64,000 nucleotides of DNA from Pseudomonas cavernae (GCF_003595175.1 NZ_CP032419.1:1178001-1242000); one strand, 5' to 3'; counted from the first letter of the stretch, positions 7,282-17,350 are shown. Made by a program: numbers and translations. The notes: a model not told the origin generated them from the sequence alone.

Positions 7282-8730
7282 TCAGCGGGCGCTGGGGATG
7301 CCGGGTTGGTCGGTGTGCGCCTCGCTGCGGCCATAGACGTCGTCCAGGCGGGTGATGTCGTCCTCGCCGAGGTAGCTGCCGGTCTGCACTTCGATGAGCA
7401 CCAGCGGGATCTTGCCGGGGTTGGTCAGGCGGTGCACCGAGCCGATGGGGATGTAGGTGGACTGGTTCTCGGTGAGCAGGAACACCTTGTCGTCGCAGGT
7501 CACCTGCGCCGTGCCGGACACCACGATCCAGTGCTCGGCGCGGTGGTGGTGCATCTGCAGCGACAGCTGGGCGCCGGGCTTGACGGTGATGTGTTTGACC
7601 TGGAAGCGCCCGCCCATGTCCACCGAGTCGTAGAAGCCCCATGGCCGGTACACCTGGCAGTGGTTTTCGGTCTCGCTGCGGCCCTGGGCCTTGAGGGTGT
7701 CGACCAGTTGCTTGACCTCCTGCGCGCGGTCCTTGTGGGCGATCATGATGGCGTCCTTGGTCTCGACCACCACGACGTTCTCCAGGCCGATCAGCGAGAC
7801 CAGCTTGCCGTTGCCGTGCACCAGGCAGTTGTGGCTGTCCTGCAGCACCACGTCGCCCTTGGTGACGTTGCCGGCGGCGTCCTTCTCGTGCACGTCCCAG
7901 ATCGACGACCAGCAGCCGACATCGCTCCAGCCAGCGGAGAGTGGCACCACGCAGGCGCGCGCGGTCTTTTCCATCACCGCATAGTCGATGGAGTTTTCCG
8001 GGCAGCAGGCGAAAGCGGACTCGTCGATTTCGATCAGGTCGCCGTTGTGCTGGCTGCGCTCCAGGGCCAGCAGGCAGGTGTCGTAGATATCGGCGTCGTG
8101 CTGCTTGAGTTCGTCGAGGAAGCGGCTGGCGCGGAACAGGAACATGCCGCTGTTCCAGAAGTAGTCACCGGACTCGACGAAGGCGCGGGCGCGTTGTGCG
8201 TCGGGCTTCTCGACGAACTGGGCGACGCGGCTGACCCCCTCTGGCAGGCCCTGGTCAGGTTCGCCGCGGATGTAGCCGTAGCCGGTTTCCGGCCTGCTCG
8301 CCGGCACGCCGAACAGCACCATCTCGCCGTTTTCGGCGGCGCTGCTGGCCTGCGCCAGGGCGCGCCGGAAGGCCGCCTGGTCCTCGAGTACATGGTCGGA
8401 GGGGAGGACCAGCAGCAGTTCGTCGCGGCCCTCATTGACCAGCAGCATGGCGGCGATCGCCACGGCCGGCGCGGTGTTGCGGCCGAAGGGCTCGAGCAGG
8501 ATCGCCTGGGTGGCGAGCTTGAGGAGGTCGAGTTGTTCGCGGACGATGAAGCGGTGGTCCTTGTTGCACACCACCACCGGCGCCTGCATGCCGGCGAACG
8601 CCAGGCGTTCGAGGGTCTGCTGGAACAGGGTGTGCTCGCCGGTGAGGGCGAGGAACTGCTTGGGAAACTGCCGGCGTGAAAGTGGCCACAGCCGTGAACC
8701 GCAACCACCGGAGAGAATGACGGGAATCAT
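7282..8730 (-). CDS. algA: AlgA copy 1: phosphomannose isomerase / GDP-mannose pyrophosphorylase
   Basis: 482 residues. This bifunctional cytoplasmic enzyme makes mannose-6-phosphate from fructose-6-phosphate and GDP-mannose from mannose-1-phosphate, the first and third steps of alginate precursor synthesis. The N-terminal pyrophosphorylase signature GGCGSRLWPLS is at 8-18 and FVEKP at 172-176. The C-terminal type II isomerase metal site QMHHHRAEHW is at 392-401. The ATG at 8730 matches the family start MIPVILSGG; upstream in-frame codons lie in a repeat and are rejected. It is the last gene of copy 1, 137 bp after algF. GGC-G in the signature is GGS-G in copy 2. Confidence 0.95.
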   Translation of the reverse strand: MIPVILSGGCGSRLWPLSRRQFPKQFLALTGEHTLFQQTLERLAFAGMQAPVVVCNKDHRFIVREQLDLLKLATQAILLEPFGRNTAPAVAIAAMLLVNEGRDELLLVLPSDHVLEDQAAFRRALAQASSAAENGEMVLFGVPASRPETGYGYIRGEPDQGLPEGVSRVAQFVEKPDAQRARAFVESGDYFWNSGMFLFRASRFLDELKQHDADIYDTCLLALERSQHNGDLIEIDESAFACCPENSIDYAVMEKTARACVVPLSAGWSDVGCWSSIWDVHEKDAAGNVTKGDVVLQDSHNCLVHGNGKLVSLIGLENVVVVETKDAIMIAHKDRAQEVKQLVDTLKAQGRSETENHCQVYRPWGFYDSVDMGGRFQVKHITVKPGAQLSLQMHHHRAEHWIVVSGTAQVTCDDKVFLLTENQSTYIPIGSVHRLTNPGKIPLVLIEVQTGSYLGEDDITRLDDVYGRSEAHTDQPGIPSAR

Positions 8731-8867
8731 GGTGTTTCTCCTGAATTGTCCTTGAAGGGTTTCGTTGCGTTTTTCGCGCCCCGCACTGCGTTCCAGCGGG
8801 GCGGCCTTGTTGTTTGCCTTGCTCCCCTCGCCCATTGATGGGAGAGGGGACTGGTCCGAGGGGGTGG
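8731..8867. repeat. Palindromic repeat in the algF-algA junction, copy 1
   Basis: Bases 8822-8850 read CTCCCCTCGCCCATTGATGG followed by GAGAGGGGA, a hairpin of the same family as those in the algL/algI and algE/algG junctions. It could stabilise or attenuate mRNA between algF and algA. A related element sits at the same junction of copy 2. Confidence 0.65.
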
Positions 8868-9527
8868 TCAGTTCGCCGCCAGCGGGCGCTTGACCCATAC
8901 CGGCGCGAGCTTGCCGGCGCTGCCGGTGACGAACAGGCACACCACTTCGCCGCGATCGAGGGCCACCGGCTTGAGGTCGCTGACTTTCTGGGTGCCGGCG
9001 AACAGCGCCAGGTTGACCTTGACCGGGTTGATTTCCCGATCGCCGTAGCTCTGCGGGGCGACGTTCTCCACCACCGCGGTCTTGCCATCGGCGGTCTTCA
9101 GGCTCAGCGGCGTGTCGCTGAGGTTCTGCACCCGCAGCAGGGCCTTCTGTTTGTTGCGGTAGGGTTTTTCTTCCACCAGGCGCGGCTGGCCGTTGGGCAG
9201 GTTGACCAGGGTGTAGTAACGGCCCGCGCCGAGCTGGAGCGACACGCTCTGGCTGCCGACCTGGGCGCTGTAACTGCCGCCGGGGAGGAAGCTGAACTCG
9301 GTGCTGGCCAGCGGGCCGACGTCGTCGAGCTTGGCGGTGCCGACGTTGGCGCTGACCTCCTGGTTGCTGGCGTTGTACAGGCGCACGAAGGTCGAGCCCT
9401 TGGGCGCGGCGGGGCCGTAAAGGACGGCGTCGTCGGCCTGGGCCTGCCAGCTGAAGAGGCTGGCGAGCAGCAGGGCGCCGCTGGCGATGAGGCGTTGGCT
9501 CCTGAACGGGTGGGTGGTCGGTTTCAT
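8868..9527 (-). CDS. algF: AlgF copy 1: alginate O-acetylation protein
   Basis: 219 residues with a Sec signal peptide (hydrophobic core about 13-25, cleavage after WQAQA at 31). The mature 'DAVLYGPAAPKGSTFVRLYN' start and the 'ALLRVQNLSDTPLSLKTADGK' segment are characteristic of AlgF, a periplasmic protein of beta-sandwich type needed for O-acetylation of alginate together with AlgI, AlgJ and AlgX. It has no known catalytic residues and probably acts as adaptor. It follows algJ by 25 bp and has the AGGAGA-type site. Copy 2 is close in sequence but differs in the signal region. Confidence 0.93.
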   Translation of the reverse strand: MKPTTHPFRSQRLIASGALLLASLFSWQAQADDAVLYGPAAPKGSTFVRLYNASNQEVSANVGTAKLDDVGPLASTEFSFLPGGSYSAQVGSQSVSLQLGAGRYYTLVNLPNGQPRLVEEKPYRNKQKALLRVQNLSDTPLSLKTADGKTAVVENVAPQSYGDREINPVKVNLALFAGTQKVSDLKPVALDRGEVVCLFVTGSAGKLAPVWVKRPLAAN

Positions 9528-9552
9528 TGTCGGTTCTCCTTGAGGCGCCGGA

Positions 9553-10701
9553 TCATTTGGCCGTGGCGGCCAGACGTTGACCCGCCGTGGCGGTGGATGT
9601 GAGCCGGGCGAACCAGGCCGGATCGAGTTGGCTCAGGTCGGGGGGCATCGGCAGGTAGCGTTCGGGGAACTCCCAGATCAGCAGTCGCGGTGGGGAACCC
9701 TTGAACGCGTCGGTTTGCAGGTACTCGAGCATCGGCAGCAGCGGCCCTCGGCCGTTCTCGGCGTAGTTGAGGATGTCGCTGCCGAGGGCCTGGCGCAGGG
9801 CGCCGAGGAAGTTCCAGTTGGGGTCGGCGCTGTAGCTGGTGCCGACCAGCACCACCGGAATCTGGCTGTCGGCGAACAGCGCCGTGGCGTCGTCGCCCTG
9901 GCGGGTGCCGACCGCGTGGGTGCGGCGTGGCTGCAGGCAGTCCGGCGCTGGTAGCCATGCGCTGAACAGCGGGTCGAGCGGCAGGAAGTTGGTCAGGTCG
10001 CCCTGATAGGGCTTGGCCGCGTCGAGCTCGGTGACGAAGCGCTGCGGCTCGCCGGCCAGCGGCGCATGGCGCTGCACGGTCTGGGCCAGATGCTGGGCCA
10101 CCCACTCGGCGCCGTGCGGGGTCCAGTGGGTGTCGGTGCGCAGGAACAGCGCGCCATTGGCCTTGGCCTGCTGCAGGCTGGCGAGCAGGTCGGGGGCGAG
10201 GATGCCGGCGCGCTGCGCCGCGCGGTGCAGCCGTCGATACAACGCTTGCTGTTGTTGTGCCGGTTGTTCCTCGCCGACATGTTCCGGGTACAGGCGCGCC
10301 TTGGCCGGGACTATCGCCAGCAACAGTTTCACCCCGTGCCGCTGGAGCCGCTGTTGGACGCCCAGGATCAACTTGAGGTTGGCCTCGATGTGCTGCTCGC
10401 CGCGGGCCACCGGTTTGAATTCCTCGTCGCTGAACAACCAGTCGTGGCGGCCGAGCACCACGCCGGGGCGGCCCTCGCCGAACAGGCTGTAGTCGAGCGC
10501 CGCCCACAAATTGGTGCCCGGGCGCTTGAGCGGGAACTGCGCTTCGTAGTGGGTTTCCACCGCCTTGGCCCACGTGCCGTCGAGCAGCGAGGTGTCGGCG
10601 GACGGGCTGAAGCCGATGAAACCCCGCAGTGACCAGGCGCCGAGCCCCAGCAGCGGGGCGAGGAACAGGGCGATGTAGGCAATGCGCAAGGCTCGGGTCA
10701 T
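9553..10701 (-). CDS. algJ: AlgJ copy 1: alginate O-acetyltransferase
   Basis: 382 residues. An N-terminal signal anchor (about 8-25) is followed by a SGNH-hydrolase-like acetyltransferase domain exposed to the periplasm. The catalytic triad known from Pseudomonas AlgJ is present: Asp190 and His192 in TDTHWTPHG, and Ser289 in GTSYS. It accepts acetyl groups passed across the membrane by AlgI and works beside AlgF and AlgX. The start at 10701 lies 9 bp after the algI stop, so the two are translationally close. Nothing suggests inactivation. Confidence 0.94.
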   Translation of the reverse strand: MTRALRIAYIALFLAPLLGLGAWSLRGFIGFSPSADTSLLDGTWAKAVETHYEAQFPLKRPGTNLWAALDYSLFGEGRPGVVLGRHDWLFSDEEFKPVARGEQHIEANLKLILGVQQRLQRHGVKLLLAIVPAKARLYPEHVGEEQPAQQQQALYRRLHRAAQRAGILAPDLLASLQQAKANGALFLRTDTHWTPHGAEWVAQHLAQTVQRHAPLAGEPQRFVTELDAAKPYQGDLTNFLPLDPLFSAWLPAPDCLQPRRTHAVGTRQGDDATALFADSQIPVVLVGTSYSADPNWNFLGALRQALGSDILNYAENGRGPLLPMLEYLQTDAFKGSPPRLLIWEFPERYLPMPPDLSQLDPAWFARLTSTATAGQRLAATAK

Positions 10702-10710
10702 GGCGTCGCC

Positions 10711-12231
10711 TCAGAACTGGAAGTACAGGAAGGGCGAATAGCTCTGCGCCGAGAGCTTGAGCAGCGAGGCGCAAAACAGCAGGAGCAACAGCGGGCGCTG
10801 CAGGTAGGTCGTCCAGGCGAGCGCGATTCGCGCCGGGTTGAGCGCCTTGGGCATGATCCTGCCGGCTGGGTCATTGCCGGGCTCCGGCCCGGCGCTGGCT
10901 GGGTCGTCGGCCGCGGCTTTCGGGGCGGAGTGGGCGAGCGGCTGGGTATAGAAGTCGCGCAGGCCAAAGAACGCCAGGCTGGCATAGGCGATCACCAGGG
11001 TGGCGACTTGCAGGTCGGTGAGGCCGGCACGGCCGAGTTCCGACAACTGCCAGTCGCCGAGGCTGAACATCGCCTGGTACATGCGCGCGGCGACATCCAG
11101 GTTCTCGGCGCGGAACAGCACCCAGCCGAGGATCACCAGCAGGAAGGTCGCGCCCCATTTCAGCGGGTTGAAGCGCCGTGGCGCGGCGTCGCTGCCCAGG
11201 GCCCGCTCGATCGCCAGCCACAGGCCGTGCCAGGCGCCCCAGATCACGAAGGTGAAGTTGGCGCCGTGCCACAGGCCGCCGAGCAACATGGTCAGGATCA
11301 GGTTGCGGTAGGTGGCGACGCTGCCGCCGCGGTTGCCACCGAGGCTGATGTACAGGTAGTCGCGCAGCCAGGTCGACAGGCTGATGTGCCAGCGCCGCCA
11401 GAACTCGGTGATCGACTGGCTGATGTAGGGCTGCTTGAAGTTCTCCAGAAAGCGGAAGCCCATCATCAGGCCGAGACCGATGGCCATGTCGCTGTAGCCG
11501 GAGAAGTCGAAATACAGCTGCGCGGTGTAGGCCAGGGTGCCGAGCCAGGCATCGGCGGCGCTGGGGTTCTCCAGGGCGAAGCAATGACGGACCAGCGGCG
11601 CCAGGGTGTCGGCGATGAACACCTTCTTGATGAAGCCCTGCATGAAGCGCGTGCAGCCTTCGGCGAATTTGTCGAGGCTGTGGCTGCGCTGGTGGAACTG
11701 GCCGGCCAGGTCGCGGAAGCGCAGCACTGGGCCGGCGATCAGGTGCGGGAAGATCGCCACGAAGGCGGCGAAGTCGATCAGGTGATGGGTGGCCGGCGTG
11801 TCACCGCGGTAGACGTCGATGATGTAGCTGATCGACTCGAAGATGTAGAAGGAGATACCGATCGGCAGCAGTACATGGGTGAGGATGAAGGGCTCAAGGC
11901 CGAATGCGCCGATCAGCGCGTTGAGGCTGTCGACGCCGAAGTTGGCGTACTTGAAGTAGCCGAGGATGGCCAGGTCGAGCGCCACACCGAGCAGCAGCCA
12001 ACGCTTGGCCGCGGGCGAGCGCACGCTGGCGGCACCGACCTTGAGGCCGATCCAGTAGTTCCACAGGGTCAATACGGCGAACAGGGCGAGGAAGTCCACC
12101 CGCCACCAGGCGTAGAACAGGTAGCTGGCGATCAGCAGCAGCAGATTGTGAAAGCGTGGCCCGCTCAGGTAGTACAAGCCGAGGAAGGTCGGCAAGAACA
12201 GGAACAGGAACACGTTGGATGAGAAAACCAT
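10711..12231 (-). CDS. algI: AlgI copy 1: MBOAT acetyl-transfer membrane protein
   Basis: 506 residues, polytopic. Member of the membrane-bound O-acyltransferase (MBOAT) family that moves acetyl groups to the periplasm for AlgJ and AlgX. The conserved 'SITEFWRRWHISLSTWLRDY' block is at about 273-292 and the catalytic His322 in GGLWHGANF; His335 follows in GAWHG. The start MVFSSNVFLFLFLP at 12231 is the family start. The C-terminal part before the last helix (about 440-470) is rich in Ala and Pro and differs from copy 2. A 592-bp repeat-filled gap separates it from algL. Confidence 0.94.
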   Translation of the reverse strand: MVFSSNVFLFLFLPTFLGLYYLSGPRFHNLLLLIASYLFYAWWRVDFLALFAVLTLWNYWIGLKVGAASVRSPAAKRWLLLGVALDLAILGYFKYANFGVDSLNALIGAFGLEPFILTHVLLPIGISFYIFESISYIIDVYRGDTPATHHLIDFAAFVAIFPHLIAGPVLRFRDLAGQFHQRSHSLDKFAEGCTRFMQGFIKKVFIADTLAPLVRHCFALENPSAADAWLGTLAYTAQLYFDFSGYSDMAIGLGLMMGFRFLENFKQPYISQSITEFWRRWHISLSTWLRDYLYISLGGNRGGSVATYRNLILTMLLGGLWHGANFTFVIWGAWHGLWLAIERALGSDAAPRRFNPLKWGATFLLVILGWVLFRAENLDVAARMYQAMFSLGDWQLSELGRAGLTDLQVATLVIAYASLAFFGLRDFYTQPLAHSAPKAAADDPASAGPEPGNDPAGRIMPKALNPARIALAWTTYLQRPLLLLLFCASLLKLSAQSYSPFLYFQF

Positions 12232-12823
12232 CCGCGTTCTCCCTTGAAGAACTGTCAGGGCCAAGCGGCCCACCCGTTTCTCCCCGGTATTGCAGCAAGG
12301 TCTTGCACCCGCCCACGGCTTTGCGCGGGTCGGGGTGGTGCTTTGCGCCCCTCTCCGATTCATGGGGCGGGGGCGTGCGGACGCTCAGGTCCACGTGCTT
12401 TTGCTCCCCTCTCCCCCTGCTTCAGAAAAGAAAAGCGGGAGAGAGGCCGGGGGAGAGGGCGGTGCGTCGGTGAGTGCCGAGGCTCTTTCCCTCTCCCTAG
12501 CCCTCTCCCGTAAACGGGAGAGGGGACTGGCTCGTGCGGACGGTCAGGACCCGCGGTGTGCTGCTTTGCTCCCCTCGCCCATTCATGGGATAGGGGCCGG
12601 GGGAGAGGGGCTGAGCGTCGAGTTGCGCCTGAGCCTTTTCCCTCTCCCTAACCCTCTCCCGCCTTTCTTTTATGAAGCGGGGGGAGAGGGGACTGGTTCG
12701 TAGGATGGGTTGAGCGCAGCGATACCCATCGAAAGCCGCGCGGGTATCGCTGCGCTTAACCCACCCTATGGATTACGAAGCCTCAGCGCGTAGGGTGGAA
12801 AACCGCGAAGCGTTTTCCTCCGT
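12232..12823. repeat. Cluster of palindromic repeats in the algL-algI junction, copy 1
   Basis: No gene. Between about 12350 and 12695 there are five or so copies of the CCCTCTCCC...GGGAGAGGGG family, several with the central CCATnnATGG or CCGTAAACGG dyad. At 12700-12769 lies one copy of the GTAGGATGGGTTGAGCGCAG / CTGCGCTTAACCCACCCTA element. The tandem hairpins would sit in the polycistronic mRNA between algL and algI. Confidence 0.75.
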
Positions 12824-13945
12824 TCACCCCTTCTTTTCCGGCGCCTGCGCCTTGGGATCGAACAGCCGGGTCACATCGCCGCCGAGGCGGAAGTTCTTCA
12901 GCGGCTGCATCGACTGCTTCCATTTCAGGGTTTCGGCACTGCAGCGGTACAGCGTGCAGTAGGGCTCCAGCCAGGCGAACTTGCCGTCCTCCTTCAGCTC
13001 GGACATGTTCTGGCGCTTGCCGGCCTTGTCGGCGAAGGCGTCGGGGTCGTCGACGCCCTGCAGTACCCGCTCGGCCAGGCGCCGCAGCGCGGCGTCGTGG
13101 TCGTCACGCAGGTCGACGCCGTTGGCCTGGGCGAACGCGGCGATCATCGCCAGCGGCTGCAGGCTGTAGTTGTGGTAGGCGAGGGCGCGTTGCCGGCGCT
13201 TGAGCTCGTTGGGCAGGAAGCCGTCGCCGTCGACCTGGCCGGCGGCGACCTGGAACTGCGCCACCGACCAGTCGAACAGCTCGCGGCGGTCGGTGGCCAC
13301 GGCGCTGGCCATCACCGCCCAGGCCGCCCAGTAGGAGTGGTTGTTGATCTGCTTGAGCGGCAGGCCGCTCCAGTCCTTGACCGTCTGCTCGGCCAGCTTG
13401 GCGAACCAGGCTTCGATCAGCCGGCTCTGCTGGGCGTAGGGCGCCAGCGGTCGTGACTCGCTGAACTTCAGGCGCAGCCAGGCCGAGGCCAGGCTGCCCA
13501 GCGCCCATTTGCGCATCGACTTGCCGGTGTGGTTGTAGTCGGTGGACAGCAGCGCGTCGGCCTGCGCCCAGGCGCCGAGCCACTGCAGGGTGCACTGCAG
13601 GTCCTGCGGGCGGCCGTCACGCATGTAGCGCATCACCTGCTTGTTGACCCCGCGCTCGAGTTCGTTGATGGCTTTGGTCTTCTCGCGAAAGTCCTTTTCG
13701 GCTTCGCGGTTGAGGGTGGCGCGCGCCTGGCCCGAGCCTTCGTACTTGCTGCGGAACACTAGGGCGTCGGTATAGGGCTTCGGCGTCGCCAGCGCACAGG
13801 CCTGGGGCTCGGCTTTTTTGTCCTGCTCGATCGCGGCGTAATAGCCGGGCGGCGGCACCAGCCCGGCGGCTTGCACCGTGCCGGCGAGTAAGCCAGCGAG
13901 TACGGTGCAAGTCAGGAGGCTGAGCCGCAGGCGTTGGGCACGCAT
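12824..13945 (-). CDS. algL: AlgL copy 1: periplasmic alginate lyase
   Basis: 373 residues from the ATG at 13945 (a GTG directly before it is the alternative). Polysaccharide lyase family 5, an alpha/alpha barrel that degrades misdirected alginate in the periplasm. Signal peptide with cleavage near TVQA-AG. Catalytic His203 in NNHSYW and Tyr257 in RALAYHNY are present, with conserved Arg/Lys residues nearby. The long block '[20 protein letters not shown]' is typical. algX ends 10 bp upstream. The C-terminus is close to copy 2, with a slightly longer Pro/Lys tail. Confidence 0.95.
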   Translation of the reverse strand: MRAQRLRLSLLTCTVLAGLLAGTVQAAGLVPPPGYYAAIEQDKKAEPQACALATPKPYTDALVFRSKYEGSGQARATLNREAEKDFREKTKAINELERGVNKQVMRYMRDGRPQDLQCTLQWLGAWAQADALLSTDYNHTGKSMRKWALGSLASAWLRLKFSESRPLAPYAQQSRLIEAWFAKLAEQTVKDWSGLPLKQINNHSYWAAWAVMASAVATDRRELFDWSVAQFQVAAGQVDGDGFLPNELKRRQRALAYHNYSLQPLAMIAAFAQANGVDLRDDHDAALRRLAERVLQGVDDPDAFADKAGKRQNMSELKEDGKFAWLEPYCTLYRCSAETLKWKQSMQPLKNFRLGGDVTRLFDPKAQAPEKKG

Positions 13946-13955
13946 CACGGCGTCC

Positions 13956-15401
13956 TCATGGCTCGGCCTGGGCGGTGTGCTGCGCCGGGGCGGAGAAGCG
14001 GTTGCGCTGACACACCTTGGCCTCGACCGCGAGCGGCTTGCTGCCCGCTGGCGGGCCTTGCAACTCGAGGGAGAGCAGGGTCTGGTCGGCCCAGTCCTGG
14101 TCCGCGCGCAGTTCGAAGGCGAAACGGCCGTCGGTTTCGGTGGTTTTCGGCTTCTCGATCTTCAACGTCTCGCGCCGGCCGTTGAGGTACCAGAGGGTGG
14201 CCTGCAGGGTCTTCACCGAGGTGTCGGCGAAGCGGATGTCCATCTGGTATTGGCCGTTGCGCACGTCCTTGAGGCCGTTGCTGCCGTTGACCAGCACCTC
14301 GTTGCTGCCGGGGCGCAGCTTGGTCTTGGCCGAGAGCACCGCCGTTTTGCCGACGCAGCCGTTGTCGAGCAGGGCGAACAGCTGGCGGTAGTTGCTGTCC
14401 TGATCGAGGCGGTAGAGCGGGGAGAACTCCCAGATCAGGATCTTCGGCGGGTTGTCGCGAAATTCCTGGCTGCCCAGGTATTCGATCATCGCGCCTTCCA
14501 GGCCACCACCGGGGAAGGCGGCGTTGAACACATCGGCACCGATGTATTCCTGCAGGAAGCCGGCGAAGTTGTAGTTCGGCCCGCTCTGGCTGGTGCCGAT
14601 CAGGGTGATTTGCGGGTTGCCGGTATCGCCGAACAGCTCGTCGCTGCCGCTCGCGTCCTTCGGTTCGGTGGCGAACTGGTCCATGTATTCGATGGCATAG
14701 CTGGTGCCGCACAGCTGGCCGGCGACGTTGTGCAGGGTGCCGCGCTTGCCCATGCGGCCGATCACCTCGCTGACGAACTCGCGCTTGGGGATGTCTTGGT
14801 AGACGGGCAGCTGCTTGATCGTCGCGGCCACGCGCTTGGCCGCACGCTGCGCGCCGTAAGGGGTCCAGTGCTGATCGCCGCGGAAGTAGAAGGCGTGTTC
14901 TTCCTGCTCGTTGGCCAGCGGCGATAGGTCCGGCACGTGGTAGCCCATCTTCGCGAAGCGGCCGAGCATGGCCTGGTAGTTGGTCAGCGCCCGTTGATAG
15001 TTGAAGCTGGCCATCTGTGCCGGGTTGAGCTTGTGGCGATTGACCAGGCCGCGGGTCGGTTGATAGACCAGCACCAGTTCGATGCCCTTGCTCTGGAAGG
15101 CGTCGTGCAGCTGTTGCAAGCGGCGGTAGCCGGCCGGGGTGGTGTCGAACTCGGTGCGCAGATCTTCCCGGGTGCGGAACAGCCAGTCGCCCTGGGCCTG
15201 CACCAGGGTGATGAAATTCTTCTGGTAGTTGCTGGTGTAGCGGCTGGCATCGTGCGCCGCCGGGCATAGGTTGCAGCAGGGCTTGGCCTGGTAGGCCGGG
15301 GCCAGCGGCGGGTTTTCCGCCGGCACTGCGTTGGCGGTGAACAAAGCCAGGGCCAGCGGCGCCAGGCATATCCAGGGGCTCATCCGGTTGTGTGCTTGCA
15401 T
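13956..15401 (-). CDS. algX: AlgX copy 1: terminal alginate O-acetyltransferase
   Basis: 481 residues. Signal peptide (core about 9-24), then the SGNH-like acetyltransferase domain with Asp176 and His178 in [10 protein letters not shown] and Ser271 in GTSQSG, and a C-terminal carbohydrate-binding module. It transfers acetyl to mannuronate residues in the periplasm and links polymerase and exporter subcomplexes. The motif [15 protein letters not shown] just after the signal is characteristic. The ATG at 15401 is selected because the signal peptide follows it and earlier in-frame codons overlap algG in another reading. The stop is 10 bp from algL. Confidence 0.94.
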   Translation of the reverse strand: MQAHNRMSPWICLAPLALALFTANAVPAENPPLAPAYQAKPCCNLCPAAHDASRYTSNYQKNFITLVQAQGDWLFRTREDLRTEFDTTPAGYRRLQQLHDAFQSKGIELVLVYQPTRGLVNRHKLNPAQMASFNYQRALTNYQAMLGRFAKMGYHVPDLSPLANEQEEHAFYFRGDQHWTPYGAQRAAKRVAATIKQLPVYQDIPKREFVSEVIGRMGKRGTLHNVAGQLCGTSYAIEYMDQFATEPKDASGSDELFGDTGNPQITLIGTSQSGPNYNFAGFLQEYIGADVFNAAFPGGGLEGAMIEYLGSQEFRDNPPKILIWEFSPLYRLDQDSNYRQLFALLDNGCVGKTAVLSAKTKLRPGSNEVLVNGSNGLKDVRNGQYQMDIRFADTSVKTLQATLWYLNGRRETLKIEKPKTTETDGRFAFELRADQDWADQTLLSLELQGPPAGSKPLAVEAKVCQRNRFSAPAQHTAQAEP

Positions 15402-15412
15402 GGCGATTGTCC

Positions 15413-16972
15413 TCACTGCTGGAGTTCGGCCTGGCTTTCCACCGGGTCGATTCGCACGGCTTTCTGCTGGCGCACCAGCAGGTCGAGAATTTCTTCCTGG
15501 CGCTCGCCGAGGATGCCGCTGAGGCTGATGCCCGAGGTCTTGCTCGGCATCAGCATGTCCACCCGGTACAGCTCGACGCTCAGCGGCGAGTCGATGGCCA
15601 AGGGGCTTGAGCCGTTGCCGGCGAGCTTGCCGCCGACCACGATCATCGACACCTTGGCGTCGAAGGGGTCGAGAGCGATGTCGCGGTCGGTGTCGGAGAG
15701 GTCCTTGGTGTGCCCGTAGATGCCGCTCAGCCCATTGCCGGCGGCGAGGTTCTCGTACAGGCGGATGTTCACGCTGTTGCGCAGGCGGATGCCGTGTCGC
15801 GCGTTGTCGACGACGCGATTGCCCCACAGCAGGTTGTTTGAGCTTTCGTAGAGGGTGATGCCGTCGGCACGGTTCTGGTACACCTCGTTGTCGGCCACCA
15901 GGTTGTTGCTGCTGTTGCGGTCGAGAACGATGCCGGAGAGCTGGTTGTCATAGCTCTGGTTGTTGAAGATCCAGCTGTCGTTGACCTCGCGAGAGACGAT
16001 GATGCCGTGCTTCTTCTTGGTCCCGTGCACGCGGTTGCCGGCGATGATCAGGCGCTGCGAGCGGTCGTGCGGGTCGATGCCGTAGATCAGGTTGTCGCGG
16101 TAGGTGTTGCCCTTGACCACGATGTCCTGCGCTTCGTAGCAATAGAAGCCGTACCACAGGTCGACGAACTCCGAGTCGATCAGCCAGCCGCGTGGCGCGG
16201 CGCGGCGCATGCGCATGTGCATGTCCGGCGAGTACTGCGAGATATTCAGGCCGTAGGACTTGCTCTCGTCGTAGCCAAGGCTGGTCACCGTGCTGTTGAC
16301 GATGTAGGTCTCGGTGCCACCCCAGGACAGCAGGAACGGACGGAATTCCTTGGCCGTGCGGAAGCTCGCCGCGGCGTTGGCCGCCTCGCGCCAGCCGATG
16401 AGCTGGCTGCCTTCGATGAACAGCTTGCCGTCATTGATCAGGAAGGCGCCGCGCTCCTGCGACAGGCGCAGGGTCTGGCGGTCGATATGCAGGGTCGCGC
16501 CCTGCGCCACCACGATCGGCAGGCGCGCCAGATACACACCCTTGGCGGTCTGGCTGAAGTACTGCTTGGGCAATTTCTGCGCCAGCTCGGCGAGGTTGAC
16601 GTAACCGCCCTCGATGAAGACTGCCTGCGGCATGCCGCGCTGGCGCCTGACCCATTCGGCCAGGCGGTTGTTGCCGCCGACGAACTCCTTCAACGCGTCC
16701 TGCCGCAGCATGCGCCGCACCGTCACGCGGCCGGCCGGGCTGTGCTCGATCTTGGCTCGCACCGCCGCGGCGCTGTAGCCGGACAGGTCGGGCAGCTTGG
16801 GCTTGTCCAGGTGCAAGGGTTCGATCGGTGCCCTGGTGACGGTATAGGTCTTGGCTGCACTCAGTTCTTGGGTCGTGCTGGGGGCCAGCGGCGCGTCCGG
16901 CGGCCTGGCCAGGACGGCGGTGCTGCCGAGCAGCAGCAAGGCGGTGAGCAGAGTCGCCCCTCTCCCGTTCAT
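15413..16972 (-). CDS. algG: AlgG copy 1: mannuronan C5-epimerase, start codon inside a repeat
   Basis: 519 residues. Periplasmic right-handed beta-helix enzyme that converts mannuronate to guluronate in the polymer. The catalytic motif D-P-H-D is at 300-303 (His302 the likely base) with repeated N-x-x-G parallel-helix turns. The best start is the ATG at 16972, whose first codons (MNGRG) are encoded by a CCATGAACGGGAGAGGGG palindromic repeat. The signal core [15 protein letters not shown] follows. A conventional ATG with GGAGGA site exists at 17334, right after algE, but its frame is shifted by two and terminates at 17131. The repeat insertions therefore appear to have displaced the original start. 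Confidence 0.88.
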   Translation of the reverse strand: MNGRGATLLTALLLLGSTAVLARPPDAPLAPSTTQELSAAKTYTVTRAPIEPLHLDKPKLPDLSGYSAAAVRAKIEHSPAGRVTVRRMLRQDALKEFVGGNNRLAEWVRRQRGMPQAVFIEGGYVNLAELAQKLPKQYFSQTAKGVYLARLPIVVAQGATLHIDRQTLRLSQERGAFLINDGKLFIEGSQLIGWREAANAAASFRTAKEFRPFLLSWGGTETYIVNSTVTSLGYDESKSYGLNISQYSPDMHMRMRRAAPRGWLIDSEFVDLWYGFYCYEAQDIVVKGNTYRDNLIYGIDPHDRSQRLIIAGNRVHGTKKKHGIIVSREVNDSWIFNNQSYDNQLSGIVLDRNSSNNLVADNEVYQNRADGITLYESSNNLLWGNRVVDNARHGIRLRNSVNIRLYENLAAGNGLSGIYGHTKDLSDTDRDIALDPFDAKVSMIVVGGKLAGNGSSPLAIDSPLSVELYRVDMLMPSKTSGISLSGILGERQEEILDLLVRQQKAVRIDPVESQAELQQ

Positions 16973-17350
16973 GGGAGAGGGGCCGGGGGAGAGGGTGGGT
17001 TGCCAGACGCCAGCCCTCTCCCCAACCCTCGGCTTTGGCTTCCTGCGTCGCCCTACCTCCTGCATCCATGCAGTCGTCGCCCATAAATGGGCGAGGGGGC
17101 GGTCCGCAGCCAGGCTAGCGGCTGAGCCCCTCACCCCAGACATCTCCGGTGGGGGAGGGGGCGATCCGAGGTGCCGGTCCCGTAGGATGGGTCGAGCGCA
17201 GCGATACCCATCGAACCGTGCCGCGACGGGTTACGCGGCGCGACAGATTGGCACTGACCAGCGAACTCGTGCCCCTCGCCGCTAACCCATCCTACGGTCG
17301 GTGTTTGCCGGGGCTGCGCGCCATACCGCTTCATATCCCGATCCTCCGCA
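16973..17350. repeat. Repeat-invaded algE-algG junction, copy 1
   Basis: No intact gene. The segment has at least two copies of the CCCTCTCCC-type palindrome (16955-17010 and about 17075-17100), a TCACCCCAGACATCTCCGG-type stretch, and a GTAGGATGGGTCGAGCG / GCTAACCCATCCTAC element at 17182-17295. The probable ancestral algG start, ATG at 17334 preceded by GGAGGATC, survives at its upstream edge but leads only into a 67-codon frame. Confidence 0.7.

Noticed and set aside
7216..8679. Long plus-strand frames opposite the alginate genes (also at 10930, 13878, 16007, 17384, 18955, 21050, 24089, 29147, 30653, 33531, 35024, 36442, 37712, 40518)
   Set aside because: Antisense shadows caused by high GC and codon bias; His/Gln/Val/Ala-rich translations without recognisable domains, all opposite well-supported alg genes.
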